Source: Candidatus Planktophila versatilis
GTDB taxonomy: Bacteria; Actinomycetota; Actinomycetes; Nanopelagicales; Nanopelagicaceae
DNA length: 64,000 nt
Direction of reading: 5' to 3'
Assembly: GCF_002288105.1 (NCBI RefSeq)
Contig: NZ_CP016774.1
Span: 868,001-932,000, forward strand
How positions within the stretch are numbered: the first letter of the stretch is position 1; every line of letters begins with the position of its first letter. This document shows, piece after piece, positions 1 to 12,414 of this stretch. The notes beneath the pieces were generated by a model. It did no database searches. It was not told the DNA's origin and worked only from the letters and a program-made list of their open reading frames with translations. The position numbers were made by a program, and so were the translations under genes.

Positions 1-638
1 TCATTGTGGCAATGGATACCAAGTCGAGCAGAGGAGGCACCGAGAATATCGTGCACCACATCTGCAATTTCATCAGGGAGCATTCCACCGTTGGTATCAC
101 ACAGTGCAATCACATCTGCGCCAGCTTCTGCTGCAACTCGAACTACTTCTAGAGCATAAGCACGATTAGCGCGATAGCCATCAAAGAAGTGCTCGGCATC
201 AAGAAAAACTCGCTGGCCCTCTTGACGTAAGTGCGTCACTGAATCGCGAATCATTTCTAAGTTTTCAGCCAGCGTTGTTTTCAGCGCTAGCTCCACATGT
301 CGGTCATATGACTTTGCCACCAGTGTTACGGCCGGCGCCCCTGAGTCACGAAGTGCGCCAAGTAATACATCATCTGCTGCCTTCACATTCGGGCGACGGG
401 TGGCACCAAATGCCACAAAGGTGGCGTTCTTAAGTTTTAGCTCTTTCTTGGCCAGAGCAAAGAATTCAGTATCTTTTGGGTTGGCACCTGGCCAGCCGCC
501 TTCGATAAATCCAACACCGAGATCATCAAGATGGCGCGCAATAGTGAGCTTGTCGTGAACTGAAAGGTTTAAGCCTTCTTGCTGTGCACCATCTCGAAGG
601 GTGGTGTCATAGATATGAAAGGCATCGCTGATGCTCAC
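1..638 (-). CDS. cimA: (R)-citramalate synthase, partial (3' end outside window)
   Basis: Reading from GTG at 638, about 212 residues are visible. They open with the HMGL-like TIM-barrel start (YDTTLRDGAQQEG, about residues 9-21) and reach GIHCHND at the window edge, the HxH metal site of this family. The family condenses pyruvate and acetyl-CoA to citramalate, the threonine-independent entry to isoleucine, or performs the related isopropylmalate reaction. The DGAQQEG wording and the branched-chain operon favour CimA over LeuA. The GTG start overlaps the ilvE stop by 4 bases (GTGA), so it is last in the operon seen here. The missing C-terminal regulatory domain prevents a firm choice between CimA and LeuA subfamilies. 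Confidence 0.85.
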   Translation of the reverse strand, partial: MSISDAFHIYDTTLRDGAQQEGLNLSVHDKLTIARHLDDLGVGFIEGGWPGANPKDTEFFALAKKELKLKNATFVAFGATRRPNVKAADDVLLGALRDSGAPAVTLVAKSYDRHVELALKTTLAENLEMIRDSVTHLRQEGQRVFLDAEHFFDGYRANRAYALEVVRVAAEAGADVIALCDTNGGMLPDEIADVVHDILGASSARLGIHCHN

Positions 639-1717
639 AGCGCAACCTTTTGCATCCAACCGTGCTTATCTTCCGTGGTGCCATGTTGGATTGCCAATAA
701 ATGATTACGAATCTGCATCGTGATGGTGCCGGGTTCACCGTCGCCAGTTACCCAGGTGCCCATCGCAGACTTAGCTTGACCGACAGGTGAAACAACAGCT
801 GCTGTGCCACAGGCAAAGATTTCGGTGATCTCACCGGAAGTCACACCTTCACGCCAGTCATCGATAGAGAGCATGACTTCCTCTGTCTTGTAACCAAGGT
901 CTTTGGCTACTGAAAGAATTGAGTCACGAGTAATTCCAGGCAACAAAGTTCCGGTTAACTTAGGAGTTATCACAGTTGCATCGGCGCCTTTACCTTTAAC
1001 AAAGTAGAGGTTCATGCCGCCCATCTCTTCTACCCATTTACGTTCTTTGGCATCGATCCAGACAACCTGATCGCATCCCTCTTTTGCGGCAGCTTTCTGA
1101 GCGATCAGTGAGGCAGCGTAGTTTCCGCCACACTTTGCTTCACCTGTTCCACCTTGAGCTGCCCGAACATATTCAGTTGAGATCCAGACCGAGACTGCCT
1201 TGGATGGATCAAAATATGCTCCTGCTGGAGTGGCAATGAGCAGATAGGTGGCCTTATTTGCTGGCCGCACACCAAGTCCGACTTCTGTTGCAATCATAAA
1301 TGGGCGAATATAAAGAGCTTCTCCGATTTTTCCTGGAACCCAACCAGCATCTTGCTTTACCAGAGTTTGAATTGTCTCTAAGAACAACGCTTCTGGCATT
1401 TCCGGAAGTGCAAGACGGTTGGCAGATTTAGCAAAGCGTCGAGCATTTGCCTCCGGGCGAAAGAGTGCGATGCCGCCATCAGGTTGGCGATAAGCCTTCA
1501 TGCCTTCAAAGATTTCCTGTCCGTAATGAAAGACTGCAGTTGCCGGATCGAGTGTAATCGGGCCGTAAGGCTTGAGCTCTGGCTCTTGCCATCCCCCACT
1601 TTCAGTCCACTCACATACGACCATATGGTCGGTGTAATACTTTCCAAAACCACAGTTGGCGACTTTTTCTTCGCGCTCTGCGGTAGGAACAGCGTGTGGA
1701 TTTAGAGTGATCTTCAT
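635..1717 (-). CDS. ilvE: Branched-chain amino acid aminotransferase
   Basis: This is a fold-type IV PLP enzyme of 360 residues that moves the amino group between glutamate and the 2-oxo acids of valine, leucine and isoleucine, the last step of all three pathways (EC 2.6.1.42). The PLP lysine is K195 in EAKCGGNYAASL, and the GITRDSIL stretch near residue 261 is typical of the long actinobacterial/eukaryotic-type enzymes. Length is normal. It starts directly after the leuB stop with no gap and overlaps cimA by 4 bases, so it is translationally linked in the ilvB-cimA operon. Confidence 0.96.
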   Translation of the reverse strand: MKITLNPHAVPTAEREEKVANCGFGKYYTDHMVVCEWTESGGWQEPELKPYGPITLDPATAVFHYGQEIFEGMKAYRQPDGGIALFRPEANARRFAKSANRLALPEMPEALFLETIQTLVKQDAGWVPGKIGEALYIRPFMIATEVGLGVRPANKATYLLIATPAGAYFDPSKAVSVWISTEYVRAAQGGTGEAKCGGNYAASLIAQKAAAKEGCDQVVWIDAKERKWVEEMGGMNLYFVKGKGADATVITPKLTGTLLPGITRDSILSVAKDLGYKTEEVMLSIDDWREGVTSGEITEIFACGTAAVVSPVGQAKSAMGTWVTGDGEPGTITMQIRNHLLAIQHGTTEDKHGWMQKVAL

Positions 1718-2757
1718 TTACTTCACCAATGCTGCTAACGCTGAACCCACTTCAGTGGTGCTGCGCTTTGTCGTCCCACGTGATGCGAGATCACTTGCGA
1801 CAGCTCTTTCAACATCGCGCGCCGCATCATGGAGCTTTAAGTGATCGAGCATCATTGAAATAGACATCACTGTCGCTGTTGGGTCAGCGATATTCTTACC
1901 TGCGATGTCAGGTGCTGATCCGTGCACAGGTTCAAACATGGATGGGAATTGACCCGTTGGGTTGATATTGCCAGAGGCGGCAAGGCCGATACCACCACAA
2001 ATTGCGGCTGCGATATCGGTTAAGATATCTCCGAAGAGATTATCTGTGACAACGACATCAAAGCGCTCTGGGTTGGTAACAAAGAACATAGAGGCAGCAT
2101 CAACGTGTAAATAATCGGTAGTTACTGTTGGAAATTCCTTAGCAACTTCATTAAATGTGCGAGTCCAGAGACTGCCAGAACGAGTGAGCACGTTGTTCTT
2201 ATGAACAAGTGTGAGCTTCTTACGTTCACGGTTGGCGGCGCGGGCAAAAGCATCACGAATAACACGCTCTGCACCCCGTCGAGTATTAAGTGACTCTTCA
2301 GTTGCAATCTCATAAGGTGTGCCTTCGGCAAGAAATCCACCAGAACCGGCATATGGTCCTTCGGTACCTTCGCGCACAACGATGAAATCGATAGGGGCCT
2401 TGGTAGCAAGTGGACCTGTAACGCCAGGCATTAACTTTGCCGGACGCAAGTTGATGTAATGATCAAATGCGAATCTGAGTTTAAGCAGAAGTCCGCGCTC
2501 AAGGATTCCGCTAGGAACAGTGGGATCTCCAACGGCTCCAAGCAAGATGACGTCTGATTTAGCAAGCTCTGCCAGAACAGAATCTGGGAGTACTTCGCCC
2601 GTGCGATGCCAATATCCGGCACCTAAGTCATAGTGAGTCTTGTGGATGGTGAGGTCGTATTTAGTAGCAATGACATCAAGGACTTTAAGTCCTTCAGCGA
2701 CTACTTCAGTACCGATTCCATCGCCGGCAATAACTGCAAGATTAATTGTGCGTGACA

Positions 2758-2758
<1 letters not shown>
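1718..2758 (-). CDS. leuB: 3-isopropylmalate dehydrogenase
   Basis: At 346 residues this is a full-length NAD-dependent beta-decarboxylating dehydrogenase (EC 1.1.1.85). Visible motifs are [12 protein letters not shown] (near 127), the metal and substrate region [14 protein letters not shown] (near 238) and the NAD-site segment [13 protein letters not shown] (near 270). It oxidises 3-isopropylmalate in leucine synthesis; in organisms with CimA the same enzyme acts on methylmalate for isoleucine, which would fit a cimA two genes downstream. Its ATG overlaps the serA stop by one base (TAATG). leuA, leuC and leuD are not in the window. Confidence 0.96.
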
Positions 2759-5389
<2,631 letters not shown>

Positions 5390-5404
5390 TTAGTAGTTTC
5401 TTGC

Positions 5405-5704
5405 TTAGTTTTGATAGTCGGGTTGGGTACTTATTACTTCAGATTTACTGCCGGTCAAGACTTCCTTAATTGAAATCACGCTAATTAACTTATCGAGCTG
5501 GGCGATGACCTGCTCAAGTGAGTGACCTTCCACCCCAACGACGATAACCATCTTGGAAATTGTTGGGTCTTGGGTTGGACCCACATTGAGCGAATCAATA
5601 TTGAAGGCACGACGTGAGAATAGTCCAGCCACGCGAGCCAAAACTCCAGGGGAGTTTTCAACCAGAACTTCGAGCGTGTGTTGGCGACGGGAGGCTGTAG
5701 TCAT
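5405..5704 (-). CDS. ilvN: Acetolactate synthase small (regulatory) subunit, short single-ACT form
   Basis: The 99-residue product is an N-terminal ACT domain (about residues 9-83) with the typical HTLEVLVENSPGVLARVAGLF opening stretch cut here to its key residues: NSPGVL and the RRAFNIDSL segment. It should bind the IlvB catalytic subunit and give valine feedback. Actinobacterial IlvN/IlvH proteins are normally about 165-175 residues with a second C-terminal domain, which is absent. Only 27 nt remain before ilvC, so no frameshifted remainder can be present. The size resembles E. coli IlvN (96 residues). The start overlaps the ilvB stop by one base. Confidence 0.93.
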   Translation of the reverse strand: MTTASRRQHTLEVLVENSPGVLARVAGLFSRRAFNIDSLNVGPTQDPTISKMVIVVGVEGHSLEQVIAQLDKLISVISIKEVLTGSKSEVISTQPDYQN

Positions 5705-7467
5705 TAGAGCTCCTGTGAATCCCAGTCGGGGGCGGTAGCCCGAGCAATCATGATCTCGTCATTTGATGTGCCAGCGGCAACCATCGGCCAGACCATGGCA
5801 TCACGGTGCACGCGGAAATCGACGACAACTGGTTGATCATTAATTGACATAGCTTTTTCAATTGTCTTATCAAGATCTTCTGGGCGTTCGCAGGCAAGTC
5901 CCACACAACCCATGGATTCGGCAAGCATTGGAAAGTTGGGAACGCGCTTTGAATCAAGTGATGTATTTGAGTAACGACTGTCATAGAACAGGGTCTGCCA
6001 CTGGCGGACCATGCCGAGTGATTCATTGTTGATGATGGCAACTTTGATTGGAATGTTATTTAGCGCGCACGTTACTAACTCTTGATTAGTCATTTGAAAA
6101 CACCCGTCGCCATCGATAGCCCAGACAGTTGTATCAGGTGCTGCAACTTTTGCACCCATGGCAGCAGGAACGCCATAGCCCATAGTTCCGGCGCCACCTG
6201 AGTTAAGCCAGGTGCGTGGATGTTCGTAAGAAATAAATTGCGATGCCCACATCTGATGCTGACCAACACCGGCGGTGAAAATGGTGTCGGTACCAGAAAT
6301 CTGTCCAAGGCGTTGGATAACCAGTTGTGGTGAAAGTGAACCATCATCTGGAATATCAAAGCCCAATGGATAAGTTGATTTAAGTGAATTCATCTGACGT
6401 AGCCAGGCGGTGAGATCGGGCTTGTTCTTAGCAAGTGCTGCCTTCAACGCCGGAACAAGCGCCGCCATTGTCTCTCTGATGTCACCCACAACGGCAACAT
6501 CAGCATGACGGTTCTTACCAATTTCAGCAGGGTCGATATCAGCATGGAGGATTTTGGCGTTTGGCGCAAAGGTGGAGAGCTTGCCAGTGACACGATCATC
6601 AAAGCGAGCACCTAATGTAATAAGCAGGTCAGCCTTTTGTAGCGCAGTAACAGCCGCAACTGTTCCATGCATTCCAGGCATTCCCATATGCAACGGATGT
6701 GAATCTGGAAAAGCACCGCGCGCCATCAAAGTTGTCACAACAGGTGCACCAAGAAGTTCCACAAGTGCGCGAAGTTCAGCAGCTGCATTTGCCTTGATTA
6801 CTCCGCCTCCCACATAGAAGACTGGCTTAGAAGATTGTGCAATCAGCGCTGCCGCATCGGTGATTGCCTGCGCGTTCGGTGTTGTCTGCGGCTTATAGCC
6901 AGCTAGATTAATTGAGGTTGGCCAATTAAAAGTTGTCATCTTCTGCAGCGCATCTTTTGCAATATCGACAAGAACTGGGCCCGGACGACCTGTTGTTGCA
7001 ATGTGGAAGGCTTCGGCGATAGCTCCAGCAATTTCGGCAGGATCAGTAACTAAATAATTATGTTTAGTAAATGGCATTGTGATGCCACGGATATCTGCCT
7101 CTTGAAAAGCATCAGTTCCGATTGCCGCAGATGGCACCTGACCGGTGATTGCAACAAGTGGCACTGAGTCCATGGAAGCATCCATTAATGGCGTTACCAG
7201 GTTTGTCGCACCTGGTCCTGATGTTGCAATACAAACACCAGCGCGACCAGAAACTTGGGCGTATCCAGTTGCAGCATGGCCCGCGCCTTGCTCGTGGCGC
7301 ACAAGAATGTGGCGAATTGTTGAATCATAAATTGGATCGTAAGCAGGAAGAATGGCGCCACCAGGAAGTCCGAACATCACTTCAACGCCAGCAGCTTCCA
7401 AGCTCTTCACAAGAGCGGTAGCTCCAGTCATCGCGGTGCCGTTTGCTGTTGGAACATGTGTGGCCAT
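5704..7467 (-). CDS. ilvB: Acetolactate synthase large (catalytic) subunit
   Basis: This thiamine-diphosphate enzyme of 587 residues condenses two pyruvates, or pyruvate with 2-oxobutyrate, opening valine/leucine and isoleucine synthesis (EC 2.2.1.6). The catalytic glutamate is E59 in VRHEQGA; the ThDP/Mg motif begins with GDG at 453-455 and ends in the NN of [10 protein letters not shown]. The N-terminal [11 protein letters not shown] and the middle FAD-binding region are intact. Start is ATG after AAAGGAG with a 7-nt spacer, 48 nt downstream of the T-tract end of an attenuator, so expression is probably set by the leader peptide upstream. Confidence 0.97.
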   Translation of the reverse strand: MATHVPTANGTAMTGATALVKSLEAAGVEVMFGLPGGAILPAYDPIYDSTIRHILVRHEQGAGHAATGYAQVSGRAGVCIATSGPGATNLVTPLMDASMDSVPLVAITGQVPSAAIGTDAFQEADIRGITMPFTKHNYLVTDPAEIAGAIAEAFHIATTGRPGPVLVDIAKDALQKMTTFNWPTSINLAGYKPQTTPNAQAITDAAALIAQSSKPVFYVGGGVIKANAAAELRALVELLGAPVVTTLMARGAFPDSHPLHMGMPGMHGTVAAVTALQKADLLITLGARFDDRVTGKLSTFAPNAKILHADIDPAEIGKNRHADVAVVGDIRETMAALVPALKAALAKNKPDLTAWLRQMNSLKSTYPLGFDIPDDGSLSPQLVIQRLGQISGTDTIFTAGVGQHQMWASQFISYEHPRTWLNSGGAGTMGYGVPAAMGAKVAAPDTTVWAIDGDGCFQMTNQELVTCALNNIPIKVAIINNESLGMVRQWQTLFYDSRYSNTSLDSKRVPNFPMLAESMGCVGLACERPEDLDKTIEKAMSINDQPVVVDFRVHRDAMVWPMVAAGTSNDEIMIARATAPDWDSQEL

Positions 7468-7514
7468 CTTCGTACTCCTTTCCCTAATCTCATCGTGCGC
7501 AATCTTGCTAAATG

Positions 7515-7538
7515 AAAAAACCCTCAGATATCTGAGGG
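7515..7538 (-). terminator. Attenuator terminator in the ilvB leader
   Basis: A perfect 18-base palindrome (7521-7538, CCCTCAGATATCTGAGGG) is followed on the minus strand by six T residues (7520-7515), the form of an intrinsic terminator. It lies between the leader peptide and ilvB, in the same transcription direction, which is the layout of an attenuator. A second inverted repeat, GCGCGTG/CACGCGC (7538-7562), abuts it upstream and starts at the leader stop codon. I could not derive the competing antiterminator pairing by eye. Confidence 0.85.
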
Positions 7539-7561
7539 CGCGTGTGACGTGAAGGCACGCG

Positions 7562-7609
7562 CTATCGAATCACCACCACTGACAGAACTGACGAACGTGT
7601 TGATTGCAT
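7562..7609 (-). CDS. ilvL: ilv operon leader peptide (15 residues)
   Basis: ATG at 7609 opens a 15-codon reading frame encoding [15 protein letters not shown], ending TAG. The second half contains three adjacent valines plus another valine, one leucine and one isoleucine, the regulatory amino acids of the downstream operon. With the terminator 24 nt further on, this is a classical ribosome-stalling attenuation leader. The -10 hexamer ends 6 nt before the ATG, so the leader mRNA itself should be leaderless. The symbol is by analogy; there is no name for it in this organism. Confidence 0.8.
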   Translation of the reverse strand: MQSTRSSVLSVVVIR

Positions 7610-7615
7610 GCGCTT

Positions 7616-7645
7616 ATTATCCAACGCAGGTGCCGTGTGAGTCAA
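7616..7645 (-). promoter_or_regulatory. Promoter of the ilvB operon
   Basis: On the minus strand a -35 TTGACT (7645-7640) and a -10 GATAAT (7621-7616) are separated by 18 nt. The predicted start point, about 7 nt after the -10, falls on or next to the A of the leader-peptide ATG. Confidence 0.75.
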
Positions 7646-7659
7646 GAGGTGAGATGCAG

Positions 7660-7676
7660 GTCTCAATTTATGAGAC
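7660..7676. promoter_or_regulatory. Inverted repeat between ilvD and the ilvB promoter
   Basis: GTCTCA and TGAGAC arms of 6 bases flank a 5-base spacer. On the minus strand the element is followed by a further TCTCA. It lies 20 nt after the ilvD stop and 14 nt before the ilvB -35, so it could be an operator or a weak 3'-end hairpin for ilvD; no T-tract follows. Confidence 0.4.
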
Positions 7677-7696
7677 AGCCATTGGCCGGGCATCAG

Positions 7697-9370
7697 TTAA
7701 TCGCAGACCGCGCCCTTAGATGCTGACCCAACAAGCTTTGAATACTTAGCGAGAACGCCACGGGTGTACTTATGAGGCAGTGGTTTCCACCCCACTTTGC
7801 GCGCTTCCAGTTCTGCCGCATCTACCAATAAATCTAGTTTTCGAGTAGCGATATCAATACGAATCAGATCGCCATCTTTAATAAATGCAATCGGTCCACC
7901 ATCAACTGCTTCCGGTGCAATGTGTCCCACACATAGTCCGGTGGAACCGCCCGAGAATCGACCGTCGGTAAGCAAGAGTGTTTTCTTACCAAGACCAGCA
8001 CCTTTGATTGCGCCGGTAATCATCAACATCTCGCGCATGCCCGGTCCACCCTTAGGACCTTCATAACGGATCACAACTACATCACCTTCTTTAATCGTTC
8101 CGTTTTCAAGAGCATCCATCGCCAACTGTTCGCGTTCAAATACCCGAGCAGGACCTTCGAATTTTTCAACCCCAATCCCGGCTGTCTTACTGACCGCACC
8201 TTCTGGAGCAAGTGAGCCATCAAGAATTGTGATTCCCACATCTGTCGAAAGTGGCTTATCAATACCACGCAATACTTCACCGTCAGCCAGTGGCGGCTTG
8301 ATATCAGCTAAATTCTCAGCCATGGTCTTGCCGGTAACAGTTAGACAATCTCCATGTAGATAACCAGCATCGAGTAAGACGCGCAAGACAACGGGAATTC
8401 CGCCCACACGGTCAATATCGGTCATGACAAACTTTCCAAATGGCTTGAGATCTCCAATAAGTGGAACCTTGGAACCAATGCGATGGAAATCTTCCAGTGT
8501 GAGGTCAACTTCAGCCTCGTGGGCGATTGCAAGCAAGTGCAATACAGCATTGGTTGAGCCACCCAGTGCCATCAAGATTGTGATGGCATTTTCAAAAGCT
8601 TTCTTGGTCAAGATATCGCGAGTAGTAATTCCTTTAGCAATCAAATTCACTACTGCAGCGCCAGATTGCTCGGCAAATGCATCGCGACGACGATCTACCG
8701 CAGGAGGGGCCGCAGATCCTGGAAGTGCAAGGCCAATTGCTTCAGCGATACTTGCCATGGTGTTGGCGGTAAACATTCCACCACAAGCTCCCTCACCAGG
8801 ACAGATGGCCTTTTCAATTTGGTCTACCCGATCTTGGGTAATTAATCCACGAGCACAGGCACCTACTGCTTCAAAGGCATCGATAATCGTGACATCTTTT
8901 CCATCAACCTGACCAGGAAGAGTGGAACCGGCATAAACAAAGACTGATGCCACATCTAGGCGAGCAGCAGCCATCATCATGCCAGGAAGTGATTTATCGC
9001 AACCAGCAAATGTCACCATTCCATCAAGGCGCTCTGCCTGCATCACAGTTTCTACTGAATCAGCGATTACCTCGCGTGAAACGAGTGAGAAGTGCATGCC
9101 TTCGTGACCCATGGAGATTCCATCTGAAACTGAAATAGTTCCAAACTGCATTGGGAATCCACCAGCATCGATGATTCCTTTACGAGAAGCTTTAGCAAGG
9201 CGATCTAATGAAAGATTACATGGGGTGATTTCATTCCAGGAAGATGCGATACCGATCTGAGGTTTCACCCAATCTTCATCACCCATTCCAACAGCACGTA
9301 ACATTCCACGCGCTGGGGCGCGCTCTAATCCATCAGTGACAAGTCCGGAGCGAGGTTTCATCTTTGACAT
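7697..9370 (-). CDS. ilvD: Dihydroxy-acid dehydratase
   Basis: The enzyme dehydrates the dihydroxy acids made by IlvC to the 2-oxo acid precursors of valine and isoleucine (EC 4.2.1.9). All 557 residues are present, with the three cysteines expected to hold the Fe-S cluster at C51 (EITPCN), C124 ([10 protein letters not shown]) and C196 (GEGACGGMF), and the late [14 protein letters not shown] motif. It is transcribed from its own promoter and precedes the attenuated ilvB operon. Read-through into ilvB is possible but would still meet the attenuator. Confidence 0.97.
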   Translation of the reverse strand: MSKMKPRSGLVTDGLERAPARGMLRAVGMGDEDWVKPQIGIASSWNEITPCNLSLDRLAKASRKGIIDAGGFPMQFGTISVSDGISMGHEGMHFSLVSREVIADSVETVMQAERLDGMVTFAGCDKSLPGMMMAAARLDVASVFVYAGSTLPGQVDGKDVTIIDAFEAVGACARGLITQDRVDQIEKAICPGEGACGGMFTANTMASIAEAIGLALPGSAAPPAVDRRRDAFAEQSGAAVVNLIAKGITTRDILTKKAFENAITILMALGGSTNAVLHLLAIAHEAEVDLTLEDFHRIGSKVPLIGDLKPFGKFVMTDIDRVGGIPVVLRVLLDAGYLHGDCLTVTGKTMAENLADIKPPLADGEVLRGIDKPLSTDVGITILDGSLAPEGAVSKTAGIGVEKFEGPARVFEREQLAMDALENGTIKEGDVVVIRYEGPKGGPGMREMLMITGAIKGAGLGKKTLLLTDGRFSGGSTGLCVGHIAPEAVDGGPIAFIKDGDLIRIDIATRKLDLLVDAAELEARKVGWKPLPHKYTRGVLAKYSKLVGSASKGAVCD

Positions 9371-9376
9371 GAGAGA

Positions 9377-9407
9377 ATTCTACCCTTATCAACTCGATTT
9401 GAGACAA
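9377..9407 (-). promoter_or_regulatory. Promoter of ilvD, predicted leaderless
   Basis: The -10 TAGAAT (9382-9377) ends 6 nt before the ilvD ATG, leaving no room for a ribosome binding site. A possible -35 TTGTCT (9407-9402) sits 19 nt upstream, slightly long. Confidence 0.6.
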
Positions 9408-9437
9408 GCCTAAAAACAATTAAAAGGAGACACTCCT

Positions 9438-10901
9438 GTGTCAAAGCAAGAAACCGATACGACCCTTGACCCAACCAGATGGCGCACGCTTTTCGTCGTA
9501 GCCATATCCCAATTGATGTTGATTCTCGATAGCTCAATTATGAATATTGCGATTCCAAGCGCCAAGGTTGACTTGGGAATCTCTGATGCCAATCAGCAGT
9601 GGATTATCACCGCATACACATTGGCATTTGGTTCACTGCTGCTTCTGGGAGGTCGCATAGGTGACTTCATGGGACGTAAGAAGATCTTCATTATCGGACT
9701 CCTTGGATTTGCCGGTGCATCAGCACTCGGCGGTATTGCCTCAACGCAAGGATTGCTCTTTGCATCCCGCGCTTTACAAGGTGTCTTCGGCGCCCTGCTT
9801 GCACCGGCCGCTCTTGCAATCATCTCTGTGACATTTACCGTTCCAAAAGAGCGGGCAAAAGCATTTGGTGTCTTTGGCGCGATCTCTGGCGGCGGCGCAG
9901 CTATTGGACTTATCGTCGGCGGCGTTCTTACTGAATACACATCATGGCGTTGGTGCCTTGGCGTCAATACTCCAATCGCTATCCTCGCAGCCATCTTGGC
10001 AGCCAAGTTTGTGCATGAATCAAAAGCTGCTGGCGATAAGAAATATGACATTCCTGGCGTTGTGACAGCAACGGCCGGCCTCTTCGCACTCACTTACGGA
10101 TTTAATGAAGCAGCTCGTGAAGGCTGGACTGATTCCCTCACGCTCACATTTTTTGCCGCCGCAGTTGTACTGCTTGTGGCCTTTGTCGTTATTGAATCAA
10201 AGGTGGCAAGTCCGCTGATGCCTCTTCGCGTTATTACCGAGCGCAACCGTGGTGGTTCATACCTTGGTTCACTTATTGTGGGAGCCGGGCTATTTTCAAT
10301 GTTCCTATTCCTGGGTCTCTACCTACAAGTGATTCTTGGATACACACCACTTCATTCTGGCTTTGCATTCTTGCCATTCTCTGTTGGCATCATCATCTTC
10401 GCTGGAGTTGCTTCCCAACTACTACCGAAGATTGGACCAAAGCCGCTCATGGTGCCAGGGCTTATCTTCGCTGGAATTGGGCTTTTGATGCTCACCCGCA
10501 TCACACCTGAAACTGGCTATGTCACACATGTTCTTCCATCACTTCTCATCATGAGCTCAGGTATGGCACTGGTGTTTATCCCGCTGACATCAACTTCACT
10601 CCATGGCGTATCTGGTCGTGACACCGGTGTTGCAAGTGCCATGGTGAACACCTCTCAGCAGATTGGTGGATCACTGGGAGTTGCGCTACTTAATACCATT
10701 GCGGCAACTGCAACGACTGCCTATGCAGCAACACATACTGAACTTGGAAAGATGGTTCAACCATTTGCTGTGACGCATGGATTCACCAGTGCATTTAAAG
10801 TCAGTGCCGCGCTCTTATTTGCGGGCGCGATTGTGCTCTTCTTCTTTATCAATATTGGAAAAGAATCACTCGTTGAAACTGAAGGCGCAGGCGCGCACTA
10901 A
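9438..10901 (+). CDS. MFS transporter, DHA2-type (14-helix) drug/H+ antiporter family
   Basis: This integral membrane protein of 487 residues has the length and repeated hydrophobic segments of the 14-helix DHA2 group. After a soluble N-terminus of about 14 residues it has the early LDSSIMNIAIP segment typical of the group and motif A as GGRIGDFMGRKKIF (near 71). Such proteins export drugs or small metabolites using proton flow; the substrate cannot be read from sequence. It starts at GTG behind AAAGGAGA and is the only plus-strand gene in the first 37 kb, transcribed away from ilvD and toward gatB, ending 7 nt before the gatB stop. A link to branched-chain amino acid export is only a guess from position. 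Confidence 0.88.
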   Translation: MSKQETDTTLDPTRWRTLFVVAISQLMLILDSSIMNIAIPSAKVDLGISDANQQWIITAYTLAFGSLLLLGGRIGDFMGRKKIFIIGLLGFAGASALGGIASTQGLLFASRALQGVFGALLAPAALAIISVTFTVPKERAKAFGVFGAISGGGAAIGLIVGGVLTEYTSWRWCLGVNTPIAILAAILAAKFVHESKAAGDKKYDIPGVVTATAGLFALTYGFNEAAREGWTDSLTLTFFAAAVVLLVAFVVIESKVASPLMPLRVITERNRGGSYLGSLIVGAGLFSMFLFLGLYLQVILGYTPLHSGFAFLPFSVGIIIFAGVASQLLPKIGPKPLMVPGLIFAGIGLLMLTRITPETGYVTHVLPSLLIMSSGMALVFIPLTSTSLHGVSGRDTGVASAMVNTSQQIGGSLGVALLNTIAATATTAYAATHTELGKMVQPFAVTHGFTSAFKVSAALLFAGAIVLFFFINIGKESLVETEGAGAH

Positions 10902-10908
10902 CTAGTTA

Positions 10909-12414
10909 CTAGCCTTGACCTAAGTGGCCAAGTAGGAGCTCGCGAACTCGCGCCGCATCTGCTTGGCCCTTTGTCTCTTTCATGACTGCGCCAATCAAGG
11001 CGCCAGCTGCAGGTAAGTGTCCCCCGCGTACCTTCTCGGCAGTCTCTGCTTGTTCGGCGCAGACTTTCTCAATGGCTGCCATGAGCGCACCATCATCGTT
11101 AACAACTTTAATTCCGCGCTTGGCCACAACTTGCGCTGGTTTTCCTTCGCCAGCAATAACGCCCTCAACTACTTGACGGGCAAGTTTGTCGGTGAGTTCA
11201 CCTGCGGCCACCAGTGCGATAAGTTCGGCAACATCTGCTGGAGTAATGGCCAGTTCAGTTACTGCAATGTTTTGATCATTTGCAATACGCGAGATTTCAC
11301 CAAGCCACCACGTGCGCGCCTTGGTGGGATCTGCGCCGAGTAATACTGTCGCTTCCACAATATCTAAAACATCAGCATTAATCATTGCCTGCATCTCTTT
11401 ATCAGGCACGTTCCACTCTTCTTTGATGCGCTTGCGACGTAGTGATGGGCGTTCTGGCAAGGTTGCACGAAGCTCTTCAATCCAGGTGGCAGCCGGTGTG
11501 ACTGGAAGTAAATCTGGATCTGGGAAGTATCGGTAATCCTCTGCTTGCTCTTTCGAGCGGCCAGAACGTGTCAGGCCAGTATCTTCTTGGAAGTGACGAG
11601 TCTCTTGCTTAACTTTCTTGCCTTCATTGAGTAGCTCTGCGTGACGAATCATTTCACCACGGATGGCACGCTCGACCGAGCGAAGTGAGTTCACGTTCTT
11701 TGTCTCAGATCTGGTTCCTAAAACATCAGAGCCAATTGGTTTGAGTGAAACGTTGGCATCACATCGCAGTGAGCCTTGCTCCATCTTCACATCAGATACT
11801 TTCAGACCGCGCAGGATGTCGCGGAGTTCTGCCACATAAGCCTTTGCCACCTCTGGTGCGTACTTACCTGTGCCGGGAACAATCTTGGTAACAATTTCAA
11901 CTAGTGGAATTCCGGCTCGGTTGTAATCAAGTAGTGAGTAATCAGCGCCATGAATACGACCGGTAGCACCTCCAACGTGGAGTGACTTTCCAGTGTCTTC
12001 TTCCATATGTACGCGTTCAACTTCAATTCGGAATTGCTTCGGACCTTCATCAGTATCGATTTCAACATCGACATAGCCATCAAAGCAGATCGGTTCGTCA
12101 TACTGGGAAATCTGAAAGTTCTTCGGCATATCTGGATAGAAGTAATTCTTGCGCGCAAAGCGACTATATGGCGCGATTTTGCAGTTCAGTGCCAGGCCAA
12201 TCAGAATCGTTGACTCAATTGCTTTCTCGTTCACCACCGGCAGTGCGCCAGGAAGGGCTAAACAGACCGGACATGTTTGGGTATTTGGCTCTGCGCCAAA
12301 CTCTGTGGCACAAGAACAGAACATCTTGCTATGAGTATTGAGTTCAACGTGAACCTCAAGACCCAGTACTGGATCCCATTTAGCAACTACTTCGTCATAT
12401 GTTGGAAGCGCCAT
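10909..12414 (-). CDS. gatB: Asp/Glu-tRNA amidotransferase subunit B
   Basis: GatB recognises misacylated Glu-tRNA(Gln) (or Asp-tRNA(Asn)) and phosphorylates the bound amino acid in the GatCAB complex. The signature [10 protein letters not shown] is followed by paired cysteines ([18 protein letters not shown]), then [20 protein letters not shown] and the C-terminal helical/YqeY-type tail. I start it at the ATG at 12414 (501 residues, [10 protein letters not shown]), which sits behind AGGGGGC and overlaps the gatA stop by one base; an in-frame extension into gatA of 17 residues is less likely. Confidence 0.95.
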   Translation of the reverse strand: MALPTYDEVVAKWDPVLGLEVHVELNTHSKMFCSCATEFGAEPNTQTCPVCLALPGALPVVNEKAIESTILIGLALNCKIAPYSRFARKNYFYPDMPKNFQISQYDEPICFDGYVDVEIDTDEGPKQFRIEVERVHMEEDTGKSLHVGGATGRIHGADYSLLDYNRAGIPLVEIVTKIVPGTGKYAPEVAKAYVAELRDILRGLKVSDVKMEQGSLRCDANVSLKPIGSDVLGTRSETKNVNSLRSVERAIRGEMIRHAELLNEGKKVKQETRHFQEDTGLTRSGRSKEQAEDYRYFPDPDLLPVTPAATWIEELRATLPERPSLRRKRIKEEWNVPDKEMQAMINADVLDIVEATVLLGADPTKARTWWLGEISRIANDQNIAVTELAITPADVAELIALVAAGELTDKLARQVVEGVIAGEGKPAQVVAKRGIKVVNDDGALMAAIEKVCAEQAETAEKVRGGHLPAAGALIGAVMKETKGQADAARVRELLLGHLGQG

